A stretch of 64,000 nucleotides of DNA from Pseudomonas frederiksbergensis (GCF_900105495.1 NZ_FNTF01000002.1:278501-342500); one strand, 5' to 3'; shown: positions 38,347 to 55,479, counted from the stretch's first letter. The notes: generated by a model from the sequence alone, not told the origin. A program made the numbers and translations.

Positions 38347-39033
38347 TTACTTAGCAGCTTTTTTACGAGGCGCTGGTGCTTGTGGTTTCAGTTCTTCTTG
38401 GCGACCACCAATTACTTCGCCTTTGAAGATCCAAACCTTTACACCGATCACACCGTAAGTGGTGTGAGCTTCGTAGTTGGCATAGTCGATGTCGGCACGC
38501 AGGGTGTGCAGTGGCACACGACCTTCGCGATACCATTCAGTACGTGCGATTTCAGCACCGCCGAGACGACCGCTCACTTGGATTTTGATGCCTTTGGCAC
38601 CAATGCGCATGGCGTTCTGAACAGCGCGCTTCATAGCGCGACGGAACATTACACGACGCTCCAGCTGCTGAGCTACGCTCTGCGCAACCAGCATACCGTC
38701 GAGCTCCGGCTTGCGGATCTCTTCGATATTGATGTGCACAGGCACACCCATTTGCTTGGTCAGGTCCTGACGCAGTTTCTCAACATCTTCACCTTTCTTC
38801 CCGATAACGATACCTGGACGAGCGGTGTGGATGGTGATACGTGCAGTCTGAGCCGGACGATGGATATCGATACGGCTTACGGACGCGCTTTTTAGTTTGT
38901 CTTGGAGATACTCGCGCACCTTCAGATCAGCGAACAAATAGTCCGCATAAGTCCGACCGTCTGCGTACCAGACGGAGGTGTGCTCCTTGACGATTCCCAG
39001 GCGAATGCCAATGGGATGTACTTTCTGACCCAT
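38347..39033 (-). CDS. rpsC: 30S ribosomal protein S3
   Basis: This 228-aa protein has a KH domain (about 40-110, with [18 protein letters not shown]) and the C-terminal signature block [23 protein letters not shown] ([19 protein letters not shown]). The start at 39033 gives [14 protein letters not shown]; the frame extends upstream into rplV but without family sequence. It helps form the mRNA entry helicase. Confidence 0.98.
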
Positions 39034-39046
39034 CTCTTCGACTCCG

Positions 39047-39379
39047 TTACTTGTCAGCAACCTTGACAGTGATATGGCAAGACCGCTTGACGATGCGATC
39101 AGCACGGCCTTTGGCACGTGGCATGATTCGCTTCAGCGAACGCCCTTCGTTGACGAAAACGGTGCTGACTTTAAGGTCATCAACGTCTGCGCCTTCGTTA
39201 TGCTCGGCGTTGGCTACGGCCGACTCCAGCACTTTTTTCATGATCTCGGCGGCTTTCTTACTGCTGAAAGCCAACAGGTTGAGCGCTTCGCCCACCTTCT
39301 TCCCGCGGATCTGGTCGGCGACCAAGCGGGCTTTCTGGGCGGAGATTCGAGCGCCCGACAACTTAGCGGCTACTTCCAT
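39047..39379 (-). CDS. rplV: 50S ribosomal protein L22
   Basis: This 110-aa protein begins [21 protein letters not shown] and has the extended beta-hairpin ending [20 protein letters not shown], which lines the exit tunnel and contributes to macrolide sensitivity. It lies 13 bp after rpsS. Confidence 0.98.
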
Positions 39380-39392
39380 CGTTCCTTACCCC

Positions 39393-39668
39393 TTAACGCT
39401 TGGCTTTCTTGTCTGCCACGTGCCCACGATATGTGCGGGTACCGGCAAACTCGCCCAGTTTGTGGCCGACCATGTCTTCGTTCACGAGAACTGGAACATG
39501 TTGACGACCGTTATGCACTGCAATGGTCAAACCGACCATTTGTGGCAGGATCATCGAACGACGCGACCAGGTCTTAACTGGTTTGCGATCGTTCTTTTCC
39601 GCCGCCACTTCGATCTTCTTCAGTAGGTGAAGATCAATAAAAGGACCTTTTTTCAGAGAACGTGGCAC
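39393..39668 (-). CDS. rpsS: 30S ribosomal protein S19
   Basis: This 91-aa protein begins [20 protein letters not shown] and has the signature [23 protein letters not shown]. It binds the 16S rRNA head with S13. It lies 16 bp after rplB. Confidence 0.98.
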   Translation of the reverse strand: MPRSLKKGPFIDLHLLKKIEVAAEKNDRKPVKTWSRRSMILPQMVGLTIAVHNGRQHVPVLVNEDMVGHKLGEFAGTRTYRGHVADKKAKR

Positions 39669-39684
39669 TGTCGTATCCCTCTAT

Positions 39685-40509
39685 TTACTTGCGACGACGG
39701 ACGATCATTTTGTCGGTACGCTTATTACCACGAGTCTTCGCGCCCTTAGTCGGGAAGCCCCATGGCGATACCGGATGACGACCACCAGAGGTACGACCTT
39801 CACCACCACCATGTGGGTGGTCAACCGGGTTCATGGCAACACCACGAACGGTTGGGCGAACGCCACGCCAGCGTTTGGCACCAGCTTTACCCAGCGAACG
39901 CAGGCTGTGCTCGGAGTTCGAGACTTCGCCCAAGGTCGCGCGGCATTCAGCCAGCACTTTACGCATCTCACCAGAACGCAGACGCAGGGTCACGTAGACA
40001 CCTTCACGAGCGATCAGCTGAGCCGAAGCACCAGCGGAACGAGCGATTTGCGCGCCTTTACCTGGCTTCAATTCGATGCCGTGTACGGTGCTACCAACTG
40101 GAATGTTACGCAGTTGCAGAGCGTTGCCCGGCTTGATCGGCGCCAGAGCACCTGCGATCAGCTGGTCGCCAGCACTCACGCCTTTAGGGGCGATGATGTA
40201 GCGACGCTCGCCATCTGCGTACAGCAGCAGAGCGATGTGAGCAGTACGGTTTGGATCGTATTCAATACGCTCGACAGTGGCAGAGATGCCATCTTTGTCG
40301 TTGCGACGGAAATCGACCAGACGATAATGCTGCTTATGGCCACCACCGATGTGACGAGTGGTAATGCGACCATTGTTGTTACGACCACCAGTCTTCGATT
40401 TTTTCTCGAGCAGCGGTGCGTGAGGAGCGCCTTTATGCAGCTCCTGGTTGACCACCTTGACCACAAAACGGCGGCCAGGGGAAGTCGGTTTGCATTTAAC
40501 GATTGCCAT
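39685..40509 (-). CDS. rplB: 50S ribosomal protein L2
   Basis: This 274-aa protein contains the RNA-binding domains and the signature [20 protein letters not shown] with the functionally important His near the peptidyl transferase centre. It is needed for subunit association. It lies 14 bp after rplW. Confidence 0.98.
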   Translation of the reverse strand: MAIVKCKPTSPGRRFVVKVVNQELHKGAPHAPLLEKKSKTGGRNNNGRITTRHIGGGHKQHYRLVDFRRNDKDGISATVERIEYDPNRTAHIALLLYADGERRYIIAPKGVSAGDQLIAGALAPIKPGNALQLRNIPVGSTVHGIELKPGKGAQIARSAGASAQLIAREGVYVTLRLRSGEMRKVLAECRATLGEVSNSEHSLRSLGKAGAKRWRGVRPTVRGVAMNPVDHPHGGGEGRTSGGRHPVSPWGFPTKGAKTRGNKRTDKMIVRRRK

Positions 40510-40523
40510 GATGCACCCCTTCC

Positions 40524-40823
40524 TTACTCAGCACTGCTGCTGAAATCGAGATCTTGGCCTGGCTGAAGGGAGATAACTGCCTTCTTCCAGTCATTACGCT
40601 TGCCCAGACCGCGAGCAGTGCGCTTGCTCTTACCCAGAACATTCAGGGTAGTAACACGCTCTACTTTCACGCTGAACAGGCTTTCGACGGCCTTCTTGAT
40701 TTCCAGCTTGGTTGCGTCAGTTGCAACCTTGAAAACGAACTGGCCTTTCTTGTCAGCCAGAACCGTAGCCTTCTCGGAAACGTGCGGGCCAAGCAGAACT
40801 TTAAATACGCGTTCCTGGTTCAT
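40524..40823 (-). CDS. rplW: 50S ribosomal protein L23
   Basis: This 99-aa protein begins [21 protein letters not shown] and has the VNTLNV-type block [20 protein letters not shown]. It is the main docking site for trigger factor and SRP at the tunnel exit. Its start overlaps the rplD end by 4 bp (ATGA). Confidence 0.98.
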
Positions 40824-41422
40824 CCCAGCAGCTCCTCGAATTTCTTCACGGCCGACACGGTGATCAACACCTTGTCGTATGCGATCAGACTAACTGGATC
40901 GGAACCTTGCACGTCACGTACATCAACGTGTGGCAGGTTACGAGCAGCCAGGTACAGGTTCTGATCAACCACTTCAGACACGATCAAGACGTCAGTCAGG
41001 CCCATGCCGGTCAGTTTGTTCAGCAGATCTTTGGTCTTCGGTGCATCAACAGCGAAGTCCTGAACCACAACCAGACGATCAGTACGCACCAGCTCAGCAA
41101 GGATGGAACGCATTGCTGCGCGATACATCTTCTTGTTCAGCTTCTGGGTGTGATCCTGAGGACGAGCTGCGAAAGTGGTACCGCCGCCACGCCAGATTGG
41201 GCTACGGATAGTACCGGCACGAGCACGGCCAGTACCTTTCTGACGCCATGGGCGCTTACCGCCACCACGAACGTCGGAACGGGTCTTTTGCTGCTTGCTA
41301 CCTTGACGGCCGCCGGCCATGTAGGCCACGACTGCTTGGTGAACCAGCGTCTCGTTGAATTCGCCGCCAAATGTCAGTTCGGAAACTTCGATCGCTTGAG
41401 CGTCATTTACATTTAATTGCAT
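40820..41422 (-). CDS. rplD: 50S ribosomal protein L4
   Basis: This 200-aa protein carries the tunnel-lining loop with [21 protein letters not shown] and [13 protein letters not shown]. In E. coli L4 represses the S10 operon through a ~170-nt leader. The leader here is only about 56 nt, so that mode of control is unlikely in this organism. Confidence 0.98.
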
Positions 41423-41434
41423 GTCAGCTTCCCC

Positions 41435-42070
41435 TTAACCGCGAGCCTTGGCTGCTGGACGTACAACCAAGTTGCCGCCAGTAGCGCCAGGAACAGCGCC
41501 CTTGACCAACAACAGATTGCGTTCAGCGTCCACGCGCACTACTTCGAGGGACTGCACGGTCACGCGCTCAGCGCCCATATGACCGGACATTTTTTTGCCC
41601 TTGAATACACGACCAGGAGTCTGGCACTGGCCGATAGAGCCTGGAACGCGGTGGGATACGGAGTTACCGTGGGTATTATCTTGCCCGCGGAAATTCCAAC
41701 GCTTGATCGTACCCTGGAAGCCTTTACCTTTGGACTGACCGGTTACATCAACCAGTTGACCAGCAGCGAAGATTTCAGCGTTGATCAGATCGCCGGCCTG
41801 GTACTCGCCTTCTTCAAGACGGAATTCCATTACGGTACGACCAGCGGCAACGTTCGCTTTAGCGAAGTGGCCAGCTTGAGCAGCTGTAACACGCGAAGCA
41901 CGACGCTCGCCTACAGTGACTTGCACTGCACGATAGCCATCGGTCTCTTCAGTTTTGAACTGGGTGACGCGATTCGGTTCGATCTCAATGACCGTGACCG
42001 GAATGGAGACACCTTCTTCGGTGAAAATACGGGTCATACCGCATTTACGACCGACTACACCAATAGTCAT
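41435..42070 (-). CDS. rplC: 50S ribosomal protein L3
   Basis: This 211-aa protein begins [20 protein letters not shown] and contains the long extension around [23 protein letters not shown], near the peptidyl transferase centre. The start at 42070 is chosen because the extra 11 upstream codons are not family sequence. It lies 80 bp after rpsJ. Confidence 0.98.
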   Translation of the reverse strand: MTIGVVGRKCGMTRIFTEEGVSIPVTVIEIEPNRVTQFKTEETDGYRAVQVTVGERRASRVTAAQAGHFAKANVAAGRTVMEFRLEEGEYQAGDLINAEIFAAGQLVDVTGQSKGKGFQGTIKRWNFRGQDNTHGNSVSHRVPGSIGQCQTPGRVFKGKKMSGHMGAERVTVQSLEVVRVDAERNLLLVKGAVPGATGGNLVVRPAAKARG

Positions 42071-42150
42071 GTTGTAAACCTCATGAGTGTACGGGGCTTT
42101 CACCCGCTATGGCCGCCCATTTCAGAGCGTTACACGACTAAGACCGAGTC

Positions 42151-42462
42151 TTAGCCGAGGCTGATCTGCACTTCCACACCGGCCGCAAGATCAAGCTTCA
42201 TAAGAGCATCAACGGTTTTATCCGTTGGCTGGACGATGTCCAGAACGCGCTTATGAGTACGGATCTCATACTGGTCGCGCGCGTCTTTGTTGACGTGCGG
42301 GGAGACCAGAACGGTGAACCGCTCTTTACGGGTAGGCAGTGGAATTGGACCACGCACTTGAGCACCAGTACGTTTCGCGGTTTCCACGATTTCCTGGGTG
42401 GATTGGTCGATCAGGCGATGGTCAAAAGCCTTCAACCTGATACGGATTTGCTGATTTTGCAT
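42151..42462 (-). CDS. rpsJ: 30S ribosomal protein S10
   Basis: This 103-aa protein begins [20 protein letters not shown] and has the signature [20 protein letters not shown]. Besides its ribosomal role it joins NusB in transcription antitermination of rRNA operons. It is the first gene of the S10 operon behind a near-consensus promoter. Confidence 0.98.
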
Positions 42463-42524
42463 TGGATTTCAGACTCCGGCTGCTATTCCCACCGAGCGCA
42501 ATACGCCCGTTAAAAGGAGGCGCA

Positions 42525-42553
42525 ATTCTATAGACGGGCTACTACAGTGTCAA
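42525..42553 (-). promoter_or_regulatory. Sigma-70 promoter of the S10 operon
   Basis: On the minus strand a consensus TTGACA (42553-42548), a 17-bp spacer and TAGAAT (42530-42525) predict a start near 42518. It sits only a few bases after the tufA terminator and gives a leader of about 56 nt with a CGGAG ribosome-binding site near its end. Confidence 0.85.
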
Positions 42554-42557
42554 CCCA

Positions 42558-42589
42558 ATAAAAAAGCCCCCGCTAGGCGGGGGCTTTTT
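42558..42589 (-). terminator. Terminator of the str operon (after tufA)
   Basis: An 8-bp GC stem (GCCCCCGC / GCGGGGGC) with a 3-base loop is flanked by A5/T5. On the minus strand it ends in six T. It separates rpsL-rpsG-fusA-tufA from the S10 operon, 14 bp after the tufA stop. Confidence 0.93.
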
Positions 42590-42603
42590 CAAGTCATCAC
42601 TTA

Positions 42604-43797
42604 TTAAGCGATGATTTTGGCTACGACGCCAGCGCCGACGGTACGACCGCCTTCACGAATAGCGAAACGCAGACCATCTTCCATTGCGATGGTTTTGATC
42701 AGGGTGACAACCATTTTGATGTTGTCGCCTGGCATTACCATTTCAACGCCTTCCGGCAGTTCGCAGTTACCGGTCACGTCAGTGGTCCGGAAGTAGAACT
42801 GTGGACGGTAGCCTTTGAAGAACGGAGTGTGGCGACCGCCTTCTTCTTTGCTCAACACGTACACTTCGGCTTCGAAGGTAGTGTGCGGCTTAACCGAACC
42901 TGGCTTGACCAGAACCTGGCCACGCTCAACGTCGTCACGCTTGGTGCCGCGCAGCAGCACGCCGCAGTTCTCGCCAGCACGACCTTCGTCGAGCAGCTTA
43001 CGGAACATTTCAACACCGGTGCAGGTGGTGACGGTAGTGTCACGCAGACCAACGATTTCCAGTGGATCCTGAACTTTGACGATACCGCGCTCGATACGGC
43101 CAGTTACAACAGTACCGCGACCGGAGATCGAGAATACGTCTTCGATTGGCATCAGGAACGGCTTGTCGATAACACGGACTGGATCTGGAATGTAGCTGTC
43201 CAGAGTCTCAACCAGTTTACGAACGGCAGTGGTGCCCATTTCGTTGTCGTCTTGGCCGTTCAGAGCCATCAGAGCCGAACCGATGATGATCGGAGTGTCG
43301 TCACCTGGGAAGTCGTAAGTGCTCAGCAGATCGCGCACTTCCATCTCAACCAGTTCCAGCAGCTCAGCGTCGTCAACCATGTCAGCCTTGTTCAGGAAGA
43401 CAACGATGTACGGAACGCCAACCTGACGAGACAGCAGGATGTGCTCACGGGTTTGTGGCATCGGACCATCAGCGGCCGAGCAAACCAGGATCGCGCCGTC
43501 CATCTGAGCAGCACCGGTGATCATGTTCTTCACATAGTCAGCGTGACCTGGGCAGTCAACGTGAGCGTAGTGACGGATCAGCGAGTTGTATTCAACGTGC
43601 GCGGTGTTGATGGTGATACCACGAGCCTTCTCTTCTGGAGCGCTGTCGATTTTATCGAAAGCAACAACAGCCGAACCGAAAACTTCGGAGCAGACACGAG
43701 TCAGAGCAGCGGTCAGCGTGGTTTTACCGTGGTCGACGTGACCGATGGTGCCAACGTTGACGTGCGGGAGGGTACGGTCAAATTTTTCTTTAGCCAC
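42604..43797 (-). CDS. tufA: Elongation factor Tu (copy A, in str operon)
   Basis: This 397-aa GTPase delivers aminoacyl-tRNA to the ribosome. The G1 motif GHVDHGKTT (19-27), DCPGH and NKAD (136-139) are intact, followed by beta-barrel domains 2 and 3. It is the last gene of the str operon. It differs from the second copy at 59175-60368 by 29 residues, mostly at positions 7-10, 44-46, 71-74, 205-209 and 235-256. That divergence is unusual for a gene pair often kept identical by conversion. Confidence 0.98.
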   Translation of the reverse strand: MAKEKFDRTLPHVNVGTIGHVDHGKTTLTAALTRVCSEVFGSAVVAFDKIDSAPEEKARGITINTAHVEYNSLIRHYAHVDCPGHADYVKNMITGAAQMDGAILVCSAADGPMPQTREHILLSRQVGVPYIVVFLNKADMVDDAELLELVEMEVRDLLSTYDFPGDDTPIIIGSALMALNGQDDNEMGTTAVRKLVETLDSYIPDPVRVIDKPFLMPIEDVFSISGRGTVVTGRIERGIVKVQDPLEIVGLRDTTVTTCTGVEMFRKLLDEGRAGENCGVLLRGTKRDDVERGQVLVKPGSVKPHTTFEAEVYVLSKEEGGRHTPFFKGYRPQFYFRTTDVTGNCELPEGVEMVMPGDNIKMVVTLIKTIAMEDGLRFAIREGGRTVGAGVVAKIIA

Positions 43798-43828
43798 GAC
43801 AATTAACTCCTAGCCTAAAGGGGCTGAA

Positions 43829-45934
43829 TCAGCCTTGTTTTTTGGTTACGGTTTCGACGATGTGCGACGGAGCCGTATTGTATTTTTTGAATTCCATAGA
43901 GTAGCTTGCGCGACCTTGGGACATGGAGCGTACGTCGGTTGCGTAACCGAACATCTCACCCAGCGGAACTTCGGCGCGAATCACTTTGCCGGAGACCGTG
44001 TCTTCCATACCCAGGATCATGCCGCGACGACGGTTAAGGTCGCCCATCACGTCACCCATATAGTCTTCAGGCGTAACAACCTCTACCGCCATGATCGGCT
44101 CAAGCAACTCACCACCGCCCTTCTGGGCCAGTTGCTTGGTCGCCATGGAAGCAGCCACCTTAAACGCCATCTCGTTGGAGTCGACGTCGTGGTAGGAACC
44201 ATCAAACACGGTAGCCTTCAGGCCGATCAGCGGATAGCCGGCTACAACGCCGTTCTTCATCTGCTCTTCGATACCCTTCTGGATAGCCGGGATGTATTCC
44301 TTAGGAACCACACCACCCACTACTTCGTTCAGGAATTGCAGACCTTCCTGACCTTCGTCAGCAGGAGCAAAACGAATCCAGCAGTGACCGAACTGGCCAC
44401 GACCGCCGGACTGGCGAACGAACTTGCCTTCAATTTCGCAGCTCTTCGTGATGCGCTCACGGTACGAAACTTGAGGCTTACCGATGTTGGCTTCGACGTT
44501 GAACTCACGGCGCATCCGGTCAACCAGGATGTCCAGGTGCAACTCGCCCATGCCGGAGATGATCGTTTGACCAGTCTCTTCATCAGTCTTGACGCGGAAA
44601 GACGGGTCTTCCTGAGCAAGTTTGCCCAGAGCGATACCCATTTTTTCCTGGTCGTCCTTGGTCTTAGGCTCTACGGCAACCGAAATAACCGGCTCCGGGA
44701 AGTCCATGCGAACCAGGATGATTGGCTTGTCAGCGTTGCACAAAGTTTCGCCAGTGGTGACGTCCTTCATGCCGATCAAGGCCGCGATGTCACCAGCGCG
44801 TACTTCCTTGATTTCTTCACGGGCGTTTGCGTGCATTTGCACCATACGACCCACGCGCTCTTTCTTGCCTTTAACCGAGTTGATCACGCCGTCGCCGGAG
44901 GCCAACACGCCCGAGTAAACTCGAACGAAGGTCAAGGTACCCACGAATGGGTCGGTAGCGATCTTGAACGCCAGAGCCGAGAACGGCTCGCTGTCGTCTG
45001 CGTGACGCTCCATTTCCTTGGTCTCGTCATCCGGGTCAGTACCCTTGATGGCAGGAATGTCGGTAGGAGCCGGCAGGTAGTCGATAACGGCGTCGAGAAC
45101 CAGGGGAACACCCTTGTTCTTGAAGGAAGAACCACAAACAGCCAGAACGATCTCACCAGCGATAGTACGCTGACGCAGAGCGGCCTTGATTTCCACGTTG
45201 GTGAGTTCTTCACCTTCGAGATACTTGTTCATCAGCTCTTCGCTGGCTTCGGCCGCAGCCTCAACCATGTTGCCGCGCCATTCGTCAGCCAGTTCCTGCA
45301 ACTCAGCAGGGATTGGCTTGCGAACTGGAACCATGCCTTTGTCAGAGTCATTCCAGTAAACAGCTTCCATGGCGATCAGATCGATCTGACCCTGGAAGTT
45401 ATCTTCGGAACCGATAGCCAACTGAATTGGCACCGGAGTGTGACCCAGACGCTGCTTGATCTGACCGATCACGCGCAGGAAGTTTGCACCAGCACGGTCC
45501 ATCTTGTTTACATAAACAAGACGTGGAACGCCGTATTTGTTGGCTTGACGCCATACGGTTTCCGACTGAGGCTCAACACCCGAGGTACCGCAGAACACAA
45601 CGACCGCGCCATCGAGTACACGCAGGGAACGCTCAACTTCAATAGTGAAGTCAACGTGGCCCGGGGTATCAATAACGTTGAAGCGGTATTGGTCCTTGTG
45701 CTGCTTCTCGGAACCCTGCCAGAAAGCGGTAATAGCAGCAGAAGTAATGGTAATACCACGCTCCTGCTCCTGCACCATCCAGTCTGTGGTCGCGGCGCCG
45801 TCATGCACCTCGCCCATTTTGTGACTTTTGCCAGTGTAAAAAAGGACGCGCTCGGTGGTGGTGGTTTTACCAGCATCCACGTGAGCAACGATACCAATGT
45901 TACGGTAGCGGTTAATCGGTGTAGTACGAGCCAT
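43829..45934 (-). CDS. fusA: Elongation factor G
   Basis: This 701-aa translocation GTPase has G1 AHVDAGKTT (near residue 18), [17 protein letters not shown] and the C-terminal domains IV-V with GRGQFGHCW. It lies 31 bp upstream of tufA and 30 bp after rpsG in the str operon, so it is the housekeeping copy by context. Confidence 0.98.
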   Translation of the reverse strand: MARTTPINRYRNIGIVAHVDAGKTTTTERVLFYTGKSHKMGEVHDGAATTDWMVQEQERGITITSAAITAFWQGSEKQHKDQYRFNVIDTPGHVDFTIEVERSLRVLDGAVVVFCGTSGVEPQSETVWRQANKYGVPRLVYVNKMDRAGANFLRVIGQIKQRLGHTPVPIQLAIGSEDNFQGQIDLIAMEAVYWNDSDKGMVPVRKPIPAELQELADEWRGNMVEAAAEASEELMNKYLEGEELTNVEIKAALRQRTIAGEIVLAVCGSSFKNKGVPLVLDAVIDYLPAPTDIPAIKGTDPDDETKEMERHADDSEPFSALAFKIATDPFVGTLTFVRVYSGVLASGDGVINSVKGKKERVGRMVQMHANAREEIKEVRAGDIAALIGMKDVTTGETLCNADKPIILVRMDFPEPVISVAVEPKTKDDQEKMGIALGKLAQEDPSFRVKTDEETGQTIISGMGELHLDILVDRMRREFNVEANIGKPQVSYRERITKSCEIEGKFVRQSGGRGQFGHCWIRFAPADEGQEGLQFLNEVVGGVVPKEYIPAIQKGIEEQMKNGVVAGYPLIGLKATVFDGSYHDVDSNEMAFKVAASMATKQLAQKGGGELLEPIMAVEVVTPEDYMGDVMGDLNRRRGMILGMEDTVSGKVIRAEVPLGEMFGYATDVRSMSQGRASYSMEFKKYNTAPSHIVETVTKKQG

Positions 45935-45964
45935 AAAGCCCTCGCAAAATTAGTGACGCTAAAA

Positions 45965-46456
<492 letters not shown>

Positions 46457-46553
46457 TCAGGTTCGCTCGGAATCGGTGCCCTTTCGGGACGCCTCCGACC
46501 TTACTCTTATCGACTCAGAAAAATAGAAAATCAGTTTTTACAAAAAGCCGTTA

Positions 46554-46925
46554 CTACTTAGGCTTCTTGGTACCGTACTTCGAGCGACCCTGGTTACGAC
46601 CTTTAACGCCGGAAGTATCCAAAGAACCGCGTACGGTGTGGTAACGAACACCTGGCAAGTCTTTTACACGACCGCCGCGGATCAGTACCACGCTGTGCTC
46701 TTGCAGGTTGTGGCCTTCACCGCCGATGTACGAGGAAACCTCGAAACCGTTGGTCAGACGCACACGGCATACTTTACGCAGTGCCGAGTTAGGTTTTTTC
46801 GGCGTGGTGGTATACACACGGGTGCATACGCCACGACGTTGCGGGCAGTTCTGCAGCGCAGGCACGTCGGATTTCTCGACGATACGCTTACGCGGCTGAC
46901 GTACCAGCTGGTTGATAGTTGCCAT
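46554..46925 (-). CDS. rpsL: 30S ribosomal protein S12
   Basis: This 123-aa decoding-centre protein has Lys43 ([12 protein letters not shown]) and Lys88 ([12 protein letters not shown]), the residues usually altered in streptomycin resistance. Both are wild type. Asp89, the substrate of RimO/YcaO methylthiolation, is present. It is the first gene of the str operon, with its own promoter (47017-47045). Confidence 0.98.
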   Translation of the reverse strand: MATINQLVRQPRKRIVEKSDVPALQNCPQRRGVCTRVYTTTPKKPNSALRKVCRVRLTNGFEVSSYIGGEGHNLQEHSVVLIRGGRVKDLPGVRYHTVRGSLDTSGVKGRNQGRSKYGTKKPK

Positions 46926-46979
46926 CTACTAGCTCCACTGTTGTCTTGCGACGCTATTGTCTTGCAAGAAAAGCAAAAT

Positions 46980-46999
46980 GGCAGGAACGAATTCCCGCC
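46980..46999 (-). promoter_or_regulatory. UUCG-capped hairpin in the rpsL leader
   Basis: On the minus strand GGCGGGAA-TTCG-TTCCTGCC forms an 8-bp stem (one G-U pair) with a UUCG loop, followed by ATTTTGCTTTTC. It begins about 11 nt after the predicted transcription start and could act as an attenuator or 5' stabiliser. Confidence 0.5.
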
Positions 47000-47016
47000 A
47001 AATTTAGGGGTACAAG

Positions 47017-47045
47017 AGTCTAAAGAGGATCTTGCCCCCAGTCAA
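47017..47045 (-). promoter_or_regulatory. Sigma-70 promoter of the str operon
   Basis: On the minus strand TTGACT (47045-47040), a 17-bp spacer and TAGACT (47022-47017) predict a start near 47010 and a leader of about 85 nt to rpsL. It lies in the 216-bp gap after rpoC, where I see no strong terminator, so some read-through from rpoBC is likely. Confidence 0.8.
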
Positions 47046-47141
47046 GGCAAGGCCCCGACCTCCCCGCTCATCCAACCTCGACAAATTGTCTCGATTCGAT
47101 GAACGGAATGGCCAGGGCCTTACGCTCATTTACCGCAGAAC

Positions 47142-50100
47142 TCAGTTACCGCTCGAGTTCAGCGCTTCGGTCAGTGCAGCTTCCACTTCACTGGCGCTTA
47201 CGCGCAACGGTTTGTCAGCATCACGGCGGCGCTTGCGCTCGCTGTGATAAGCCAGACCGGTACCAGCCGGGATCAGACGACCCACGACCACGTTTTCTTT
47301 CAGGCCGCGCAAGTAATCGCGCTTGCCGGTTACCGCCGCCTCGGTCAGTACGCGAGTGGTTTCCTGGAAGGAAGCCGCCGAGATGAACGATTCGGTGGAC
47401 AACGACGCCTTGGTGATACCCAACAGCACACGAGTGAACTTGGAAACGAATTTCTCGTCGCCAGCCAGACGCTCGTTCTCTACCAGTACGTGAGTCAATT
47501 CCATCTGGTCGCCCTTGATGAAACTGGAATCGCCGGATTCAGCGATTTCAACTTTACGCAACATCTGACGCAGGATGGTCTCGATGTGCTTGTCGTTGAT
47601 CTTCACGCCTTGCAGACGATAAACGTCCTGGATCTCGTTCACGATGTACTTGGCCAGCGCACTCACACCCAGCAGACGCAGGATGTCGTGTGGATCGCTC
47701 GGGCCGTCGGAGATAACTTCGCCGCGATTTACCTGTTCGCCTTCGAAGACGTTCAGGTGACGCCACTTCGGAATCAGCTCTTCGTACGGATCGCTACCGT
47801 CGTTCGGGGTAATGACCAGACGGCGCTTGCCTTTGGTCTCTTTACCGAACGCGATGGTGCCGCTGACTTCAGCCAGAATCGAGGCTTCTTTCGGACGACG
47901 GGCTTCGAACAAGTCGGCAACACGCGGCAGACCACCGGTGATGTCACGGGTCTTCGAAGTCTCTTGCGGAATACGAGCGATAACATCACCGATCGCGATT
48001 TTCGCACCGTCCGCTACACCGACCAGAGCGTTAGCAGGCAGGAAGTACTGAGCAATTACGTCGGTACCCGGCAGCAAGAGATCCTTGCCGTTGTCATCAA
48101 CCATCTTCACAGCAGGACGGATATCTTTACCGGCAGCTGGACGGTCTTTGGCGTCGAGTACTTCAATGTTGGTCATACCGGTCAATTCGTCAGTCTGACG
48201 CTTGATCGTGATGCCTTCTTCCATGCCCACGTAGGTCACGGTACCTTTCATTTCGGTAACGATTGGGTGAGTGTGCGGATCCCACTTGGCCACGATTGCG
48301 CCAGCGTCGACCTTGTCACCTTCTTTAACCGAAATCACAGCACCGTACGGCAGCTTGTAACGCTCGCGCTCACGACCGAAGTCATCAGCGATCGCCAGCT
48401 CACCGGAACGGGACACAGCAACCAGGCAACCATCCACTCGCTCAACATGCTTCAGGTTATGCAGACGGACGGTACCGCCATTCTTCACCTGAACGCTGTC
48501 GGCTGCGGAGGTCCGGCTTGCCGCACCACCGATGTGGAACGTACGCATGGTCAGCTGGGTACCCGGCTCACCGATGGACTGGGCAGCGATAACGCCGACC
48601 GCTTCACCGATGTTCACCTGGTGACCACGAGCCAAGTCACGGCCGTAGCACTTGGCACAAATGCCGTAGCGGGTTTCGCAGCTGATCGGCGAACGCACGA
48701 TCACTTCGTCGATGCTGTTCAGCTCGATGAACTCGACCCACTTCTCGTCTACCAGCGTGCCGGCAGGAACGATGATTTCTTCGGTACCTGGCTTGAACAC
48801 GTCACGGGCAATAACACGACCCAATACGCGCTCACCCAGCGGCTCAACAACGTCACCGCCTTCAATGTGCGGAGTCATTACCAAACCATGTTCGGTGCCG
48901 CAATCGATCTCGGTCACAACCAGATCCTGCGCCACGTCTACCAGACGACGAGTCAGGTAACCGGAGTTCGCAGTTTTCAACGCGGTATCCGCCAAACCTT
49001 TACGAGCACCGTGAGTGGAGATGAAGTACTGAAGTACGCTCAAACCTTCACGGAAGTTCGCAGTAATCGGCGTTTCAATGATGGAACCGTCCGGCTTGGC
49101 CATCAGGCCACGCATACCGGCGAGCTGACGGATCTGCGCAGCAGAACCCCGTGCGCCCGAGTCGGCCATCATGTACATCGAGTTGAAGGATTCCTGGTCG
49201 ACTTCGACGCCATGACGGTCGATGACTTTCTCTTTCGAGAGGTTGGCCATCATCGCCTTGGAAACTTCGTCGTTCGCCTTGGACCAAAGGTCGATCACTT
49301 TGTTGTACTTCTCGCCCTGGGTTACCAGGCCGGAGGCGTACTGACTTTCGATCTCTTTCACTTCGTCGGTAGCAGCACCGATGATGCGGGCTTTTTCATC
49401 CGGGATAACGAAGTCGTTAACACCGATGGAAACGCCGGAAATGGTCGAATAGGCAAAACCGGTGTACATCAACTGGTCAGCGAAGATCACGGTCTCTTTC
49501 AAACCAACCACGCGGTAGCACTGGTTGATCAGCTTGGAGATCGCCTTTTTCTTCATCGGCTGGTTGACGACGTCGTACGACAGGCCAGGTGGAACAACCT
49601 GGAACAACAGCGCACGGCCGACAGTGGTGTCGACGATACGGGTGTTCTTGACGCTGCCACCATCACGATCGTTGACGGTTTCGTTGATCCGCACTTTGAC
49701 CTTGGCGTGCAGTGCGGCTTCGCCGGCACGGAACACACGGTCAACTTCTTGCAGATCCGCGAACACACGACCTTCGCCCTTGGCGTTGATCGCTTCACGA
49801 GTCATGTAGTACAGACCCAATACAACGTCCTGCGACGGAACGATGATTGGCTCACCGTTGGCTGGCGACAGAATGTTGTTGGTCGACATCATCAACGCAC
49901 GCGCTTCCAACTGGGCTTCCAGTGTCAGCGGTACGTGCACGGCCATTTGGTCGCCGTCGAAGTCGGCGTTGTACGCAGCACAGACCAGAGGGTGCAGCTG
50001 GATAGCCTTACCTTCGATCAGTACCGGTTCAAACGCCTGGATACCCAGACGGTGAAGGGTCGGTGCACGGTTGAGGAGAACCGGGTGTTCGCGAATCACT

Positions 50101-51341
50101 TCAGCGAGAACGTCCCAAACCTCTGGCAGCTCGCGCTCGACCATCTTCTTGGCAGCTTTGATGGTGGTAGCGAGACCACGCATTTCCAGCTTGCCGAAAA
50201 TGAACGGCTTGAACAGCTCGAGAGCCATCTTCTTCGGCAGACCGCACTGGTGCAGACGCAGGGTCGGACCCACGGTAATTACCGAACGACCGGAGTAGTC
50301 AACACGCTTACCGAGCAAGTTCTGACGGAAACGACCCTGCTTACCCTTGATCATGTCAGCCAGGGATTTCAGAGGACGCTTGTTGGAACCAGTGATAGCG
50401 CGGCCACGACGACCGTTGTCGAGCAGTGCATCGACGGCTTCCTGCAACATACGCTTTTCGTTGCGCACGATGATGTCCGGAGCGGACAGATCGAGCAGAC
50501 GCTTCAAACGGTTGTTACGGTTGATCACTCGACGATACAGATCGTTGAGGTCGGAAGTCGCGAAACGACCGCCATCCAGCGGGACCAGTGGACGCAGATC
50601 TGGCGGCAGAACCGGCAGAACGGTCAGCACCATCCATTCTGGAAGGTTGCCGGAACCCTGGAAGGCTTCCATCAACTTCAGACGCTTGGACAGCTTCTTG
50701 ATTTTGGTTTCGGAGTTGGTTTGCGGAATTTCTTCACGCAGGCGGCCAATCTCGTGCTCCAGGTCGATAGCGTGCAGCAGCTCACGGACAGCTTCGGCAC
50801 CCATGCGGGCATCGAAATCGTCGCCGAACTCTTCCAGCGCTTCGAAGTACTGCTCATCATTGAGCAGCTGACCTTTTTCAAGGGTGGTCATGCCTGGATC
50901 GATAACGACATAGCTCTCGAAGTAGAGAACGCGTTCGATATCACGCAGGGTCATGTCCATCAGCAAGCCGATACGCGACGGCAGCGACTTCAGGAACCAG
51001 ATGTGGGCAACCGGGGAAGCCAGTTCAATGTGCGCCATGCGCTCACGACGAACTTTGGCCAGCGCGACTTCAACGCCGCACTTCTCGCAGATCACACCGC
51101 GGTGCTTCAAGCGCTTGTACTTACCGCACAGGCACTCGTAATCCTTTACCGGGCCAAAGATCTTGGCGCAGAACAGGCCGTCACGCTCAGGTTTGAACGT
51201 ACGGTAGTTGATGGTTTCCGGCTTTTTAACTTCACCGAACGACCACGAACGGATCATCTCAGGCGATGCCAATCCAATACGGATGGCGTCGAACTCTTCG
51301 ACTTGACCCTGGTTTTTCAGCAAATTCAGTAGGTCTTTCAA
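47142..51341 (-). CDS. rpoC: RNA polymerase beta' subunit
   Basis: This 1399-aa subunit has the N-terminal zinc ribbon [19 protein letters not shown] (about 70-88), the catalytic magnesium motif NADFDGDQM (about 460-470), the bridge helix/trigger loop region and a second zinc site [16 protein letters not shown]. It lies 64 bp after rpoB in one transcription unit with rplKAJL-rpoB. Confidence 0.98.
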   Translation of the reverse strand: MKDLLNLLKNQGQVEEFDAIRIGLASPEMIRSWSFGEVKKPETINYRTFKPERDGLFCAKIFGPVKDYECLCGKYKRLKHRGVICEKCGVEVALAKVRRERMAHIELASPVAHIWFLKSLPSRIGLLMDMTLRDIERVLYFESYVVIDPGMTTLEKGQLLNDEQYFEALEEFGDDFDARMGAEAVRELLHAIDLEHEIGRLREEIPQTNSETKIKKLSKRLKLMEAFQGSGNLPEWMVLTVLPVLPPDLRPLVPLDGGRFATSDLNDLYRRVINRNNRLKRLLDLSAPDIIVRNEKRMLQEAVDALLDNGRRGRAITGSNKRPLKSLADMIKGKQGRFRQNLLGKRVDYSGRSVITVGPTLRLHQCGLPKKMALELFKPFIFGKLEMRGLATTIKAAKKMVERELPEVWDVLAEVIREHPVLLNRAPTLHRLGIQAFEPVLIEGKAIQLHPLVCAAYNADFDGDQMAVHVPLTLEAQLEARALMMSTNNILSPANGEPIIVPSQDVVLGLYYMTREAINAKGEGRVFADLQEVDRVFRAGEAALHAKVKVRINETVNDRDGGSVKNTRIVDTTVGRALLFQVVPPGLSYDVVNQPMKKKAISKLINQCYRVVGLKETVIFADQLMYTGFAYSTISGVSIGVNDFVIPDEKARIIGAATDEVKEIESQYASGLVTQGEKYNKVIDLWSKANDEVSKAMMANLSKEKVIDRHGVEVDQESFNSMYMMADSGARGSAAQIRQLAGMRGLMAKPDGSIIETPITANFREGLSVLQYFISTHGARKGLADTALKTANSGYLTRRLVDVAQDLVVTEIDCGTEHGLVMTPHIEGGDVVEPLGERVLGRVIARDVFKPGTEEIIVPAGTLVDEKWVEFIELNSIDEVIVRSPISCETRYGICAKCYGRDLARGHQVNIGEAVGVIAAQSIGEPGTQLTMRTFHIGGAASRTSAADSVQVKNGGTVRLHNLKHVERVDGCLVAVSRSGELAIADDFGRERERYKLPYGAVISVKEGDKVDAGAIVAKWDPHTHPIVTEMKGTVTYVGMEEGITIKRQTDELTGMTNIEVLDAKDRPAAGKDIRPAVKMVDDNGKDLLLPGTDVIAQYFLPANALVGVADGAKIAIGDVIARIPQETSKTRDITGGLPRVADLFEARRPKEASILAEVSGTIAFGKETKGKRRLVITPNDGSDPYEELIPKWRHLNVFEGEQVNRGEVISDGPSDPHDILRLLGVSALAKYIVNEIQDVYRLQGVKINDKHIETILRQMLRKVEIAESGDSSFIKGDQMELTHVLVENERLAGDEKFVSKFTRVLLGITKASLSTESFISAASFQETTRVLTEAAVTGKRDYLRGLKENVVVGRLIPAGTGLAYHSERKRRRDADKPLRVSASEVEAALTEALNSSGN

Positions 51342-51405
51342 GGCCTTTCCTCCTGGCGGAGCAGAGAGCGGGCAATCCTGCCCCGCTCTCGATTCGCGTC
51401 ACGTG

Positions 51406-55479
<4,074 letters not shown>

